A stretch of DNA of 5,902 nt from Caldifarciminota bacterium (GCA_011049385.1 DSBX01000055.1:1-5902), one strand, 5' to 3'. Positions 1 to 5,902 are shown, counted from the first letter of the stretch. Program-made: numbers and translations. The notes: generated by a model from the letters alone, not told the origin.

Positions 1-40
1 AGGAAGAAAGGGCCGGAATCCCGCGACAGTCCCAGTCTCC

Positions 41-70
41 GGTCGGCGTTCATCGGCGTCCATCGGCGGC
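41..70. repeat. Three degenerate 10-bp tandem units across the lysS stop codon
   Basis: On the plus strand GGTCGGCGTT, CATCGGCGTC and CATCGGCGGC follow one another. The last two differ at one base in ten. They span the lysS stop (TGA complement at 50-52) and the last six codons (AADGRR). The 10-bp period is not a multiple of three, so a change in copy number would alter the C-terminal tail. That tail lies beyond the conserved motif 3 helix and should tolerate it. It may be simple slippage or chance. Confidence 0.4.
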
Positions 71-1537
71 TTCTCCTTCCTGCGGCCTCAACTGCGGGAA
101 CAGGATGACGTCGCGGATTGCCGGCGAATCGGTCAGCAGCATCGCCATCCGGTCCACGCCCAACCCGAGTCCGCCGGTCGGCGGCATCCCGTGCTCGAGC
201 GCGGTGATGAAATCCTCGTCCAGCGTCGCGAACTCGTCGTTGCGCTCGAGTTGGGACTCGAAGCGGCGCCGCTGTTCCAACGGGTCGTTGAGCTCGCTGA
301 ACGAATTGCCCAACTCGATGCCGCAGCAGACCGGCTCGAAGCGCTCGACCAGCGCCGGGGCCTCCCGATGCGGTTTGGCCAGCGGGCAGGTGATGAGCGG
401 GTGATCCATCACAAAGGTCGGCTCGACCAGATGGTTCTGCACCAGCTCCTCGAACAGCTTGTCGAGCAGCTTCACCCGGCCCGTCTCTGGGCCGACCTCG
501 ATGCTGTGACCGGCCGCGACCTTGCGGAGCATCGTCTCCGACAGCGCCAGTGGATCGGTTCCCAGCTTCGCGGCCAGCGCTTCGGTCCAGCGCAGTCTCT
601 GCCAGGGCCGGCCGAAATCAAGCTCCTGCTCCTGGAACACCAGCTTCGTCGTGCTGTGGAGTTCAAGGCAGAGCGCCCGGAACAACTCCTCGACCAGCGC
701 CATCATGTCGGTGTAGTCGGCGTAGGCCTGGTAGAGTTCGACCTGGGTGAACTCCGGGTTGTGAGTCCGGTCCAGGCCCTCGTTGCGGAAATCCTTGCAC
801 AGCTCGTAGACCCGCTCCAGCCCACCCACGACCAGCCGCTTCAGGTAGAGTTCGTCGGAGATACGCAGGAACATCTCCTGTTCGAGCACGTTGTACCGGG
901 TCCGGAACGGCTCGGCCGCGGCCCCGCCGTACAACGGCTGGAGCGTCGGGGTCTCGACCTCAACGAAGCCCCGCGCGTCAAGAAACCGACGGATGAACCC
1001 GACGATGCGGGTCCGGGCCAGCAGGACCCGGCGCGAGTCCTCGTTGACAATCAGGTCCAGGTAGCGCCGGCGGTAGCGCAGTTCGACGTCCTTGAGCCCG
1101 TGAAACTTCTCGGGCAGGGGACGGAGCGACTTCGCCAGCATGATGATCTCCCGCACCATTATCGTGACTTCGCCGGTCCGGGTCCGGAACGCCTCACCGC
1201 GCACCCCGACGATGTCGCCGATGTCGAGCAGGCCCAGCCGCTCGAATCCCTCGTCACCGAGCGTGTCCCGGCGCAGGTAGAGCTGGATCCGGCCGGTCGC
1301 GTCCTGGATGTGTCCGAACTGGGTCTTACCGTGCTCCCGGCGCGACATCAGCCGACCCGCCAGTGCGAGCGGCGTCGCGTCCGCGCTCAGCTTGTCGAAA
1401 TCGCTCTTGACCGCCTCTGCGGTATGCGTACGGTCCCAGCGGTAGGGGTAGGGCGATACCCCGAGCTCAACCAGCCGGTCGAGCTTGGCCCGGTGCGCGG
1501 CCCGGGGATTTCCGTCGCGCGGTGCTTCTTCACTCAT
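50..1537 (-). CDS. lysS: Lysyl-tRNA synthetase, class II
   Basis: Cytoplasmic enzyme that charges tRNA-Lys with lysine using ATP. The 495-residue length is normal for bacterial LysRS and the gene looks intact. An N-terminal OB-fold anticodon-binding domain (about residues 57-135, with GKTQFGHIQDATGRIQLYL) precedes the class II catalytic core. Motif 1 is at about 185-211, motif 2 at 250-269 (FRNEG, then HNPEFT and VELYQAYADY), and motif 3 at 455-475 (GGLGLGVDRM). Residues matching E. coli LysRS substrate contacts, as I recall them, are present: E229, R251, H259, E267, Y269, N411, E415 and R463. One variation is GGAAAEPF at 204-211, where many bacterial LysRS have Arg-Pro-Phe. The ATG at 1537 gives a full N-terminus, and the next in-frame Met (residue 64) lies inside the OB fold. 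It has no Shine-Dalgarno sequence but a promoter 8 bp upstream, so it is probably expressed separately from the upstream envelope genes. The stop is followed by 49 bp with no convincing terminator before the window ends. Confidence 0.98.
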   Translation of the reverse strand: MSEEAPRDGNPRAAHRAKLDRLVELGVSPYPYRWDRTHTAEAVKSDFDKLSADATPLALAGRLMSRREHGKTQFGHIQDATGRIQLYLRRDTLGDEGFERLGLLDIGDIVGVRGEAFRTRTGEVTIMVREIIMLAKSLRPLPEKFHGLKDVELRYRRRYLDLIVNEDSRRVLLARTRIVGFIRRFLDARGFVEVETPTLQPLYGGAAAEPFRTRYNVLEQEMFLRISDELYLKRLVVGGLERVYELCKDFRNEGLDRTHNPEFTQVELYQAYADYTDMMALVEELFRALCLELHSTTKLVFQEQELDFGRPWQRLRWTEALAAKLGTDPLALSETMLRKVAAGHSIEVGPETGRVKLLDKLFEELVQNHLVEPTFVMDHPLITCPLAKPHREAPALVERFEPVCCGIELGNSFSELNDPLEQRRRFESQLERNDEFATLDEDFITALEHGMPPTGGLGLGVDRMAMLLTDSPAIRDVILFPQLRPQEGEAADGRR

Positions 1538-1545
1538 CGGCGGAG

Positions 1546-1574
1546 ACTATATCCCGGCCCGTGGTTCAGGTCAA
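1546..1574 (-). promoter_or_regulatory. Predicted sigma70-type promoter of lysS (leaderless layout)
   Basis: On the minus strand a -35 hexamer TTGACC (1574-1569, 5/6 match to TTGACA) is separated by exactly 17 bp from a -10 hexamer TATAGT (1551-1546, 5/6 match to TATAAT). Only 8 bp (CTCCGCCG) lie between the -10 and the lysS ATG, so transcription would start at or within a base or two of the start codon. No purine-rich Shine-Dalgarno sequence occurs in the gap. The promoter lies in the 50-bp space between the stop of the upstream secreted-protein gene and lysS. Box match, optimal spacing and an AT-rich -10 in a GC-rich background make chance unlikely, but no start site has been measured. Confidence 0.72.
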
Positions 1575-1587
1575 GCACACTCCCGAC

Positions 1588-2439
1588 TCAACGCGCCAGA
1601 ATCAGTCGGCCGGCCTCGACCTGACCCGACGCTTCAAGGCGGTAGCTGTAGCTCCCGGCCGGAAGCTCGCGCCCGGTCTCATCGCGACCGTCCCAGCGCA
1701 CCGCGTAGCGACCGGGCGGCAGTTCGGCGCGCACCAGCTGGCGAACCTCGCGGCCAGCCGCATCGAACAGCCGGAGCCGGGTGAACCCGCCGGCGACAAG
1801 CTCGTAGCCGACCTCAGTCCCGGCCCGGGTCACCGTCGGCAGGGCCTGCGCGGTGCCGGTGCGGCGGCGATACTCACCCGGCCCGGCCACGCCACTGCCC
1901 TCATAACCGTAGACCTCCACGTAGCCCCAGCCCGCGGTGTGATCGTAGCGGGTAATTATCATCTCGTGGCGACCGTCGCCGTCCACGTCATCGAGTTGGA
2001 CACTGCCGATGAAACCCGGCAGATCCGGGCTCTCGTACTGGAGCTGGCGCGTCACCGCGTCGTAGACCCAGAACCGGCCCGAGAAACTGCCTCCGTCAAC
2101 CCGATACGCACCGACCACGACCTCGCCGGTGCCGTCGCCGTTGAGGTCTACCGGCCTGACCAACCCGTCGCCGTCCACGTCGCGCGGTATCGCCAGCATC
2201 GGGTAATCGTGGCCGGCGCAGTTGATCGTCCACCACGGCTGGTAGTCCGCATTATAGATGATGACTCGTCCCGCACCCCGGCCCCAGAGGTTGGGATGGC
2301 CGCTGCCGTCAACGTCGTAGCCGTGACTGCCGCCCCAGGCACTCGTGCCGAGGTTCGGGCTTTGGAACTCGCGGACGTAGCTCTGTCCCGCCGCAGGCAC
2401 GGCCAGGACAAGAAACAGGACCAGCATTCTCAACGACAT
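1588..2439 (-). CDS. Secreted FG-GAP/VCBS-like protein with C-terminal FlgD-like Ig (type IX-like) tail
   Basis: Function unknown; probably an exported or surface protein. Residues 1-19 form a signal peptide (hydrophobic LVLFLVLAVPAAG, likely cut before Q19). Residues 20-190 carry Asp/Gly-rich loops typical of FG-GAP/VCBS repeats, which bind calcium in propeller folds: DVDGSG (42-47), DVDGDG (87-92), DLNGDG (98-103) and DVDGDG (151-156), each followed by beta-strand-like sequence such as EVVVGAY or HEMIITRYD. Residues from about 203 to 283 match the FlgD-like Ig/type IX C-terminal pattern: GYEL, RLRLFDAAGREV, then GRYAVRWDGRDETGRELPAG and SYSYRLEASG, ending in RLILAR. Such tails are sorting or anchoring modules in Bacteroidetes, but no secretion machinery is visible here. 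With about 170 residues between signal and tail it is too short for a full seven-bladed propeller. It lies 31 bp after the TPR gene with its own strong Shine-Dalgarno sequence, suggesting co-transcription. The start is set by that site and the signal peptide. Confidence 0.88.
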   Translation of the reverse strand: MSLRMLVLFLVLAVPAAGQSYVREFQSPNLGTSAWGGSHGYDVDGSGHPNLWGRGAGRVIIYNADYQPWWTINCAGHDYPMLAIPRDVDGDGLVRPVDLNGDGTGEVVVGAYRVDGGSFSGRFWVYDAVTRQLQYESPDLPGFIGSVQLDDVDGDGRHEMIITRYDHTAGWGYVEVYGYEGSGVAGPGEYRRRTGTAQALPTVTRAGTEVGYELVAGGFTRLRLFDAAGREVRQLVRAELPPGRYAVRWDGRDETGRELPAGSYSYRLEASGQVEAGRLILAR

Positions 2440-2444
2440 CTTCT

Positions 2445-2450
2445 CTCCTT
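2445..2450 (-). promoter_or_regulatory. Strong Shine-Dalgarno sequence for the FG-GAP-like gene
   Basis: AAGGAG lies 5 nt before the ATG at 2439, inside a purine run in the 31-bp gap after the TPR gene. It fixes the start at 2439 over the in-frame Met at residue 5. It also shows that this organism uses Shine-Dalgarno-led initiation, in contrast to lysS. Confidence 0.85.
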
Positions 2451-2470
2451 TTCTGTTCGGGCCAATTCGG

Positions 2471-4114
2471 TCAGCGAATACCGGTCGGGCTTCCGGTTCG
2501 AAGTAGCTCGGCCCGCACCGTGCGGCCGACGATAGCGTAGGACGATGCCGGGTGCTCGAGCAGAACTTGCTCTATCAGGCGCAACCGGCGGTCGTCATCA
2601 CCGAGCGCGCCGGCAAGCTCGGCCTGCTCGAACAGCGCCCTTGCCCGCCGCGGGCTGGCCGGAAAACGCACCGGGAACGAATCGAGAACTCCGAACGCCT
2701 CATCGGTTCGACCGGCTTCGGCCAGGATCCGGGCCGACAGCAGCAACGCATTTTCCGCCACGGTTCCACGCCCTGCGCCAAGGATCCGGGCCTCGGCCAG
2801 TGCGGAATCGGTCCGCCCCGCCTCGAGGGGGAGCATCGCCCGGACCAGCGGACCCATGTCCTCACCGCTCCCGGCAAGAAGCACGAGTTCAAGCGCGTCG
2901 TTCAGGTGACGGCTGGCCGGGAACCGGACCAGCAGTTGGTTGGCGTGCCGTCGCAGTGAATCAACCGCCCCGGCGTAGAACGCCAGCCGAGTCCGGAAGT
3001 ACAGGACGCTGTCCGACGGTTGGACAATACGCGCCAGCGCCTCCCGCGCACCGGCGGTGTCGCCGAGCGCAACCCGGGATGTAGCCAGTCCCCAGGCCGC
3101 ATCCGCGTTGCCCGGATCGCGGCGCAGGATTTCGGCGTAGCTCCGGGCCGCAGCCTCGTAATCCCTGCGCACCAGCCGCTCGAGCTGGGCGAGCTCGAAC
3201 TGGGCCTTCGGACTCGAGTCTTGTCGCAGGAGCTGCGCCGCATCGTCCACCCGACCCAGTTCGCGCAGAACCCGGGCCTGCTCGGACGCGAGGCCGAGTT
3301 CCTCATAGAGCGCGAGCGCGGCGGTGAACGCGCCGGCCGCCTCTGCCTCGTGCGCGAAGCCGTAGAGCTCATCTCGATCCAGTCCCTGCCGGGCCGCGTG
3401 GGCCGCCTCAGCCTCCCGGCCCGCACCAAGCAAGACCTCGGCCTCGGCCCGGGCCCGCACCGGCCCGTCCGGCAGGCGGCGCACCTCGGTCAGCACGCCG
3501 CGCCAGCCCGGGTGACCGCCATACTCACGCAGTCGAGGCATCAGCCCGGCCGACAGGCGCGGGTCAATGCCGGCCAGCGTCACGAACTCGCGGGCCGCTT
3601 CCGGGTGACGCTGTTGCCGCTCGTAGAGCTCCATCAGCCGAGCCGTGGCCGGTGCCCCCAGCGCGGCACGGTGCTCGGTCAGAAACTCGGCCGCGAGCCT
3701 CAGCTCTCCCCCGCGCTCGAACAGCTCAACGACCGACATTGCGTGGTCCGCCCGGCGGGTCAGCAGGTCCCGCGCCACGCGAACCGCCTCCCGGGCGCGA
3801 TTGCGGCCAAGCAGGGCTTCTACCCGGCCCAGCCCGTACTCGGGCCGTTCCGGGTAGAGGCCGGCAAGGCGCGCGCTGACACTGTCGAGCAGTTCGAACC
3901 GCTCCATCTGTGCCGCCAGCCTGCGCAGACCGGCGTAGGCGGAAAGGTCCGCCGGCTGGCGCGCCAGCACCGTCCGGTATTCGACCAGCGCGGCATCGAG
4001 CTGGCCCGACTGCTCCAGCATCCGGGCCCGGCCCATGCTCTGGGCCATCACTGCCGACAGGCAAATGCATAGAGAAACAATCAAAATTCGGAATGGACCC
4101 ATGACCAGCCTCAT
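2471..4114 (-). CDS. Exported TPR-type helical-repeat protein
   Basis: Specific function unknown; TPR proteins are protein-protein scaffolds, and this one should act outside the cytoplasm. Residues 1-25 look like a signal peptide (FRILIVSLCICLSAVMA, likely cleaved near A24/Q25). No clear lipobox is present. The rest of the 547 residues is Ala/Leu/Arg/Glu-rich paired helices. The clearest TPR-like units are at about 27-60 (GRARMLEQSGQLDAALVEYR, then PADLSAY), 316-363 (DYEAAARSYAEILRRDPGNA, then AWGLATSRVALGDTAGAREAL), 455-485 (LLLSARILAEAGRTDEAFGV) and 490-535. The middle (about 95-310) is the same architecture in degenerate form. The ending VLLEHPASSYAIVGRTVRAE recalls the last units of BamD/YbgF-like TPR proteins. 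Its ATG overlaps the stop of the upstream DUF4175-like gene (ATGA), indicating translational coupling. An in-frame ATG four codons later (4102) has a better-placed Shine-Dalgarno sequence and also keeps the signal peptide, so the true start may be there. Codons for the signal peptide are unusually AT-rich. Confidence 0.9.
   Translation of the reverse strand: MRLVMGPFRILIVSLCICLSAVMAQSMGRARMLEQSGQLDAALVEYRTVLARQPADLSAYAGLRRLAAQMERFELLDSVSARLAGLYPERPEYGLGRVEALLGRNRAREAVRVARDLLTRRADHAMSVVELFERGGELRLAAEFLTEHRAALGAPATARLMELYERQQRHPEAAREFVTLAGIDPRLSAGLMPRLREYGGHPGWRGVLTEVRRLPDGPVRARAEAEVLLGAGREAEAAHAARQGLDRDELYGFAHEAEAAGAFTAALALYEELGLASEQARVLRELGRVDDAAQLLRQDSSPKAQFELAQLERLVRRDYEAAARSYAEILRRDPGNADAAWGLATSRVALGDTAGAREALARIVQPSDSVLYFRTRLAFYAGAVDSLRRHANQLLVRFPASRHLNDALELVLLAGSGEDMGPLVRAMLPLEAGRTDSALAEARILGAGRGTVAENALLLSARILAEAGRTDEAFGVLDSFPVRFPASPRRARALFEQAELAGALGDDDRRLRLIEQVLLEHPASSYAIVGRTVRAELLRTGSPTGIR
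4109..4112 (-). promoter_or_regulatory. Possible Shine-Dalgarno sequence for an alternative TPR-gene start at 4102
   Basis: GAGG on the minus strand (4112-4109) sits 6 nt before the in-frame ATG at 4102. The upstream ATG at 4114 has only GGGAAGAG close in front, less well spaced. If 4102 is used, the gene starts 8 nt after the preceding stop codon rather than overlapping it, and the protein begins MGPFRILIV. Both starts preserve coupling and the signal peptide. Confidence 0.4.
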
Positions 4115-5902
4115 TGCTCTTCCCGCAGTAGTTGCTCGAAGTAAGACCGGACCTGGTCCTCGAACCGACCCAACCGCCCCTCGCGCATGGCCCGCATCAG
4201 CTCCTCGCGCAGGAGCCGGTTGCGTTCGCCCCGGTCCTCGGGCAGGCCCGGTACCGACTCGCGCTCGAACTCTTTTGCGGTCTCCGCCTCGCGCTCCTCG
4301 CGATGCCCACGCTGTCGGATACTGCGCTGGGCGTCGAGAAGACGCGAGAGGATGCCTTCCTGTCGCTCGATGAGTTCGCGCTCGATACTCATCTCCGCGA
4401 AGCTGCGCTCGACCTCCTTCATCTCCTCGACCAGGTCGTCCAGCATCGAAGTCAAGCCGGGCCGCTGGCCACCCAGTTCTTCGAGCAGGGACTCCAGCCG
4501 CTCGCGCAGTGCACCCTGCTGGGACAGCAACCGGCCCAGCGCATCGGCCAACCCCGGACTCATCCCGCCCGGCATCGGAATCGGCAAACCGCTGGTCCCG
4601 ACATTGACTGCCATCTGACCGGCCGCCATCTGGGACAGCGCCTCCATCAGTCCCTCGAAGCCGCCCGACATCCCGCCCCCGGCCTGCTCGGCATCGACCA
4701 GCGCTTCGAGCAGCCCGGCCGACACCCGGTCAAGGGAGGTCCGGGCCTGGACCATCTGCCTCACAGCCGAGCCGACACGCGCCTCCAGCAAGTCCTGCCC
4801 CGCCGATTTCATCAGGCTTCGCGCTCGACCCAACTCGCCTACCAGCCGCCCGGGCACAATCATCGTCCGGGCTGAAAGCGCGGCCAGGCTCTCGGCGATA
4901 ACGCCGGTCGCGTCGTGCAGGGCCATGCCATAGGCGATCGGCGGCCCGGTCTCGTTGCCCGGCGCCAGCCCCTCGGCCAGCGCCTCTTGCTCACGCGAGA
5001 GCATCAGCAGTTCCTCGACCGCGGCCCGGAGCCGCTCAGCCACCTCGGACGACCTCTGGCGCTTCAGGTCCGAACTCAGCCCGGACAACGACTCGGCCAG
5101 TTCGTCCAGCCGGCCGGCGACCCGCGCCGCCTGCTGCCCGGCCGAGGCCGGCTGGCCCTGCTGGAAACTGCCCGCGGCCTCCTGCGCCATCTCGCTCAGG
5201 CCTTCTTGCTCCGCGGCCTCGGCCAGCTCGGAGAGAGCCTCGGCCGTCGCCTCGTCCGACATCCGCCCGGCCAGGTCCTCGATGCCCGCCAGCAGGCTGT
5301 CCAGCGCTGCAGCCAGCGCCTCCTGCTCACGGGCAAGCTCCTCGGGCACCCCGCTCTGCGCCCGCTCGGCGATGCTCTTTTCAATCTCGGCCAGCGCCTC
5401 CGCGGTCCGAGCCAGCGCCTCGAGCCGCTGTTCCTCCATCACCTGCTGGAGGAACTCAAGCGCGGCGTCGAGACTGCTCCGGAACTCCTCCTGCTCGAGT
5501 TGAAACTGCTCCAGCGCGGCCCGCATCTCCGGGTTCGACTCGCCGAGCTTCTCGCGCAGTCGCTCCAGCGACTCGGCCAGCTCCTTCGGCAGCAGTTCGG
5601 CGAGAAGCTGTTGCAGATCGCCCAGCCGCCGCATCGTCTCCTCGTCGAACGCGACGCCCTCATACATATTGTCCATGACCTGCCGAACCTGGTCGCGCAG
5701 TTCGACCAACTCCTCGGCCAAGCCCTGCTGTTCAGCCAGCAGGTCGCCCAGTGCCTGCCGCTCGTCCCAGGTCAACTCACCCGCGCCCCGGGCCTGCTCG
5801 CCCAGCCTGCCAACCTCCTCGCTCAGCCGCTCCTGCAGTTCGCGCAGGGGTTCGAGTTCACTCCGGGTGTGCTCGGTCTGACGTACCGAAGCGCTATAGA
5901 TC
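4111..5902 (-). CDS. DUF4175-like coiled-coil protein, C-terminal part (5' end outside the window)
   Basis: The frame is open to the right edge with no stop, so at least 596 C-terminal residues are visible and the true start lies outside. A TTG at 5775 could serve as a start but falls inside continuous helical sequence that extends upstream (IYSASVRQTEHTRSELEPLR...), so I extend to the edge. The protein is Glu/Leu/Ala/Arg/Gln-rich with long amphipathic helices. Recognisable pieces, numbered from the edge, are LTWDERQALGDLLAEQQGLA (43-62), FDEETMRRLGDLQQLLAELL (85-104), a Gly/Met/Pro-rich break (about 407-454), ERQEGILSRLLDAQRSIRQR (512-531) and a C-terminus DQVRSYFEQLLREEQ (582-596). From memory this layout resembles the C-terminal half of DUF4175-family proteins, whose N-terminal half usually holds membrane helices and Ig-like regions; that half cannot be seen here. 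Function is undescribed, probably at the inner membrane. Its TGA overlaps the TPR-gene ATG. The alternative is a generic coiled-coil or SMC-like protein; family confidence is about 0.6. Confidence 0.85.
   Translation of the reverse strand, partial: IYSASVRQTEHTRSELEPLRELQERLSEEVGRLGEQARGAGELTWDERQALGDLLAEQQGLAEELVELRDQVRQVMDNMYEGVAFDEETMRRLGDLQQLLAELLPKELAESLERLREKLGESNPEMRAALEQFQLEQEEFRSSLDAALEFLQQVMEEQRLEALARTAEALAEIEKSIAERAQSGVPEELAREQEALAAALDSLLAGIEDLAGRMSDEATAEALSELAEAAEQEGLSEMAQEAAGSFQQGQPASAGQQAARVAGRLDELAESLSGLSSDLKRQRSSEVAERLRAAVEELLMLSREQEALAEGLAPGNETGPPIAYGMALHDATGVIAESLAALSARTMIVPGRLVGELGRARSLMKSAGQDLLEARVGSAVRQMVQARTSLDRVSAGLLEALVDAEQAGGGMSGGFEGLMEALSQMAAGQMAVNVGTSGLPIPMPGGMSPGLADALGRLLSQQGALRERLESLLEELGGQRPGLTSMLDDLVEEMKEVERSFAEMSIERELIERQEGILSRLLDAQRSIRQRGHREEREAETAKEFERESVPGLPEDRGERNRLLREELMRAMREGRLGRFEDQVRSYFEQLLREEQ

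Noticed and set aside
11..42. Possible terminator after lysS: CCGGA/TCCGG stem followed by a pyrimidine-rich stretch on the minus strand
   Set aside because: The stem is only 5 bp with a 20-nt loop and there is no uninterrupted T run, too weak to call an intrinsic terminator.
191..1624. Long plus-strand open frame of 477 codons opposite lysS
   Set aside because: It is antisense to a clearly conserved enzyme, has no recognisable domain, and is rich in Gln/Arg/Leu/Pro as expected for the reverse frame of a high-GC gene.
1588..1830. Claim that the organism has a working type IX secretion system
   Set aside because: The FlgD-like tail is compatible with it, but similar Ig tails occur without type IX secretion and no secretion genes are in this window.
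2440..2470. Promoter between the TPR gene and the FG-GAP-like gene
   Set aside because: The 31-bp gap has no -10-like or -35-like hexamers, only the Shine-Dalgarno sequence, so co-transcription is the simpler view.
1522..2535. Plus-strand open frame of 337 codons opposite the FG-GAP-like gene
   Set aside because: It spans two intergenic gaps and the lysS promoter, lacks a Shine-Dalgarno sequence, and runs opposite a gene with a signal peptide, Ca-loop motifs and a recognisable tail domain.
3020..4072. Plus-strand open frame of 350 codons opposite the TPR gene
   Set aside because: A reverse-frame shadow in GC-rich DNA; the minus-strand frame has the signal peptide and helical repeats.
4132..4875. 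Plus-strand open frame of 247 codons opposite the DUF4175-like gene
   Set aside because: Its composition (His/Gln/Arg/Leu/Pro) is that of a complement frame, and the coding strand holds a coherent coiled-coil protein.
4111..5775. TTG at 5773-5775 as the true start of the DUF4175-like gene
   Set aside because: The frame stays open for another 42 codons to the window edge with the same helical, Glu/Leu/Arg-rich character, so a partial gene is the better reading.
1..5902. CRISPR array, tRNA, rRNA, insertion sequence, prophage or toxin-antitoxin locus
   Set aside because: I looked on both strands and found no regular spaced repeats, RNA-gene signatures, transposase motifs or inverted repeat ends; nearly all sequence is accounted for by four genes.

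Overview
This is a GC-rich (roughly two thirds G+C), almost wholly coding bacterial segment. All four genes lie on the minus strand, so transcription runs from the right edge to the left edge. In transcription order they are: (1) the C-terminal ~596 residues of a large coiled-coil protein resembling the DUF4175 family, cut by the right edge (4111-5902); (2) a secreted or periplasmic TPR-type helical-repeat protein (2471-4114), overlapping gene 1 by 4 bp; (3) a small secreted protein with Asp/Gly-rich FG-GAP/VCBS-type calcium-loop motifs and a C-terminal FlgD-like/type IX-like Ig tail (1588-2439); and (4) a complete class II lysyl-tRNA synthetase, lysS (50-1537). I see no tRNA, rRNA, CRISPR array, insertion sequence or other mobile element.

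The first three genes look like one transcription unit. They share an ATGA overlap, then a 31-bp gap carrying a strong Shine-Dalgarno sequence, and all three point to the cell envelope: a DUF4175-like protein, an exported TPR protein and an exported propeller-type protein. lysS appears to be separately controlled. The 50-bp gap before it holds a near-consensus sigma70-type promoter (TTGACC, 17 bp, TATAGT). The -10 hexamer sits only 8 bp upstream of the ATG and there is no Shine-Dalgarno sequence, which predicts a leaderless or almost leaderless lysS mRNA. This is the most specific and testable observation in the window.

The organism is not identifiable with certainty. The FlgD-like C-terminal tail on a secreted FG-GAP protein, the DUF4175/TPR pairing and the LysRS sequence fit an uncultured lineage of the FCB superphylum or a neighbouring candidate phylum (WOR-3-like), here with high GC. 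That is inference from family resemblance, not a search result. No known defence, biosynthetic or mobile system is visible. The envelope cassette is the only part whose function is essentially undescribed.
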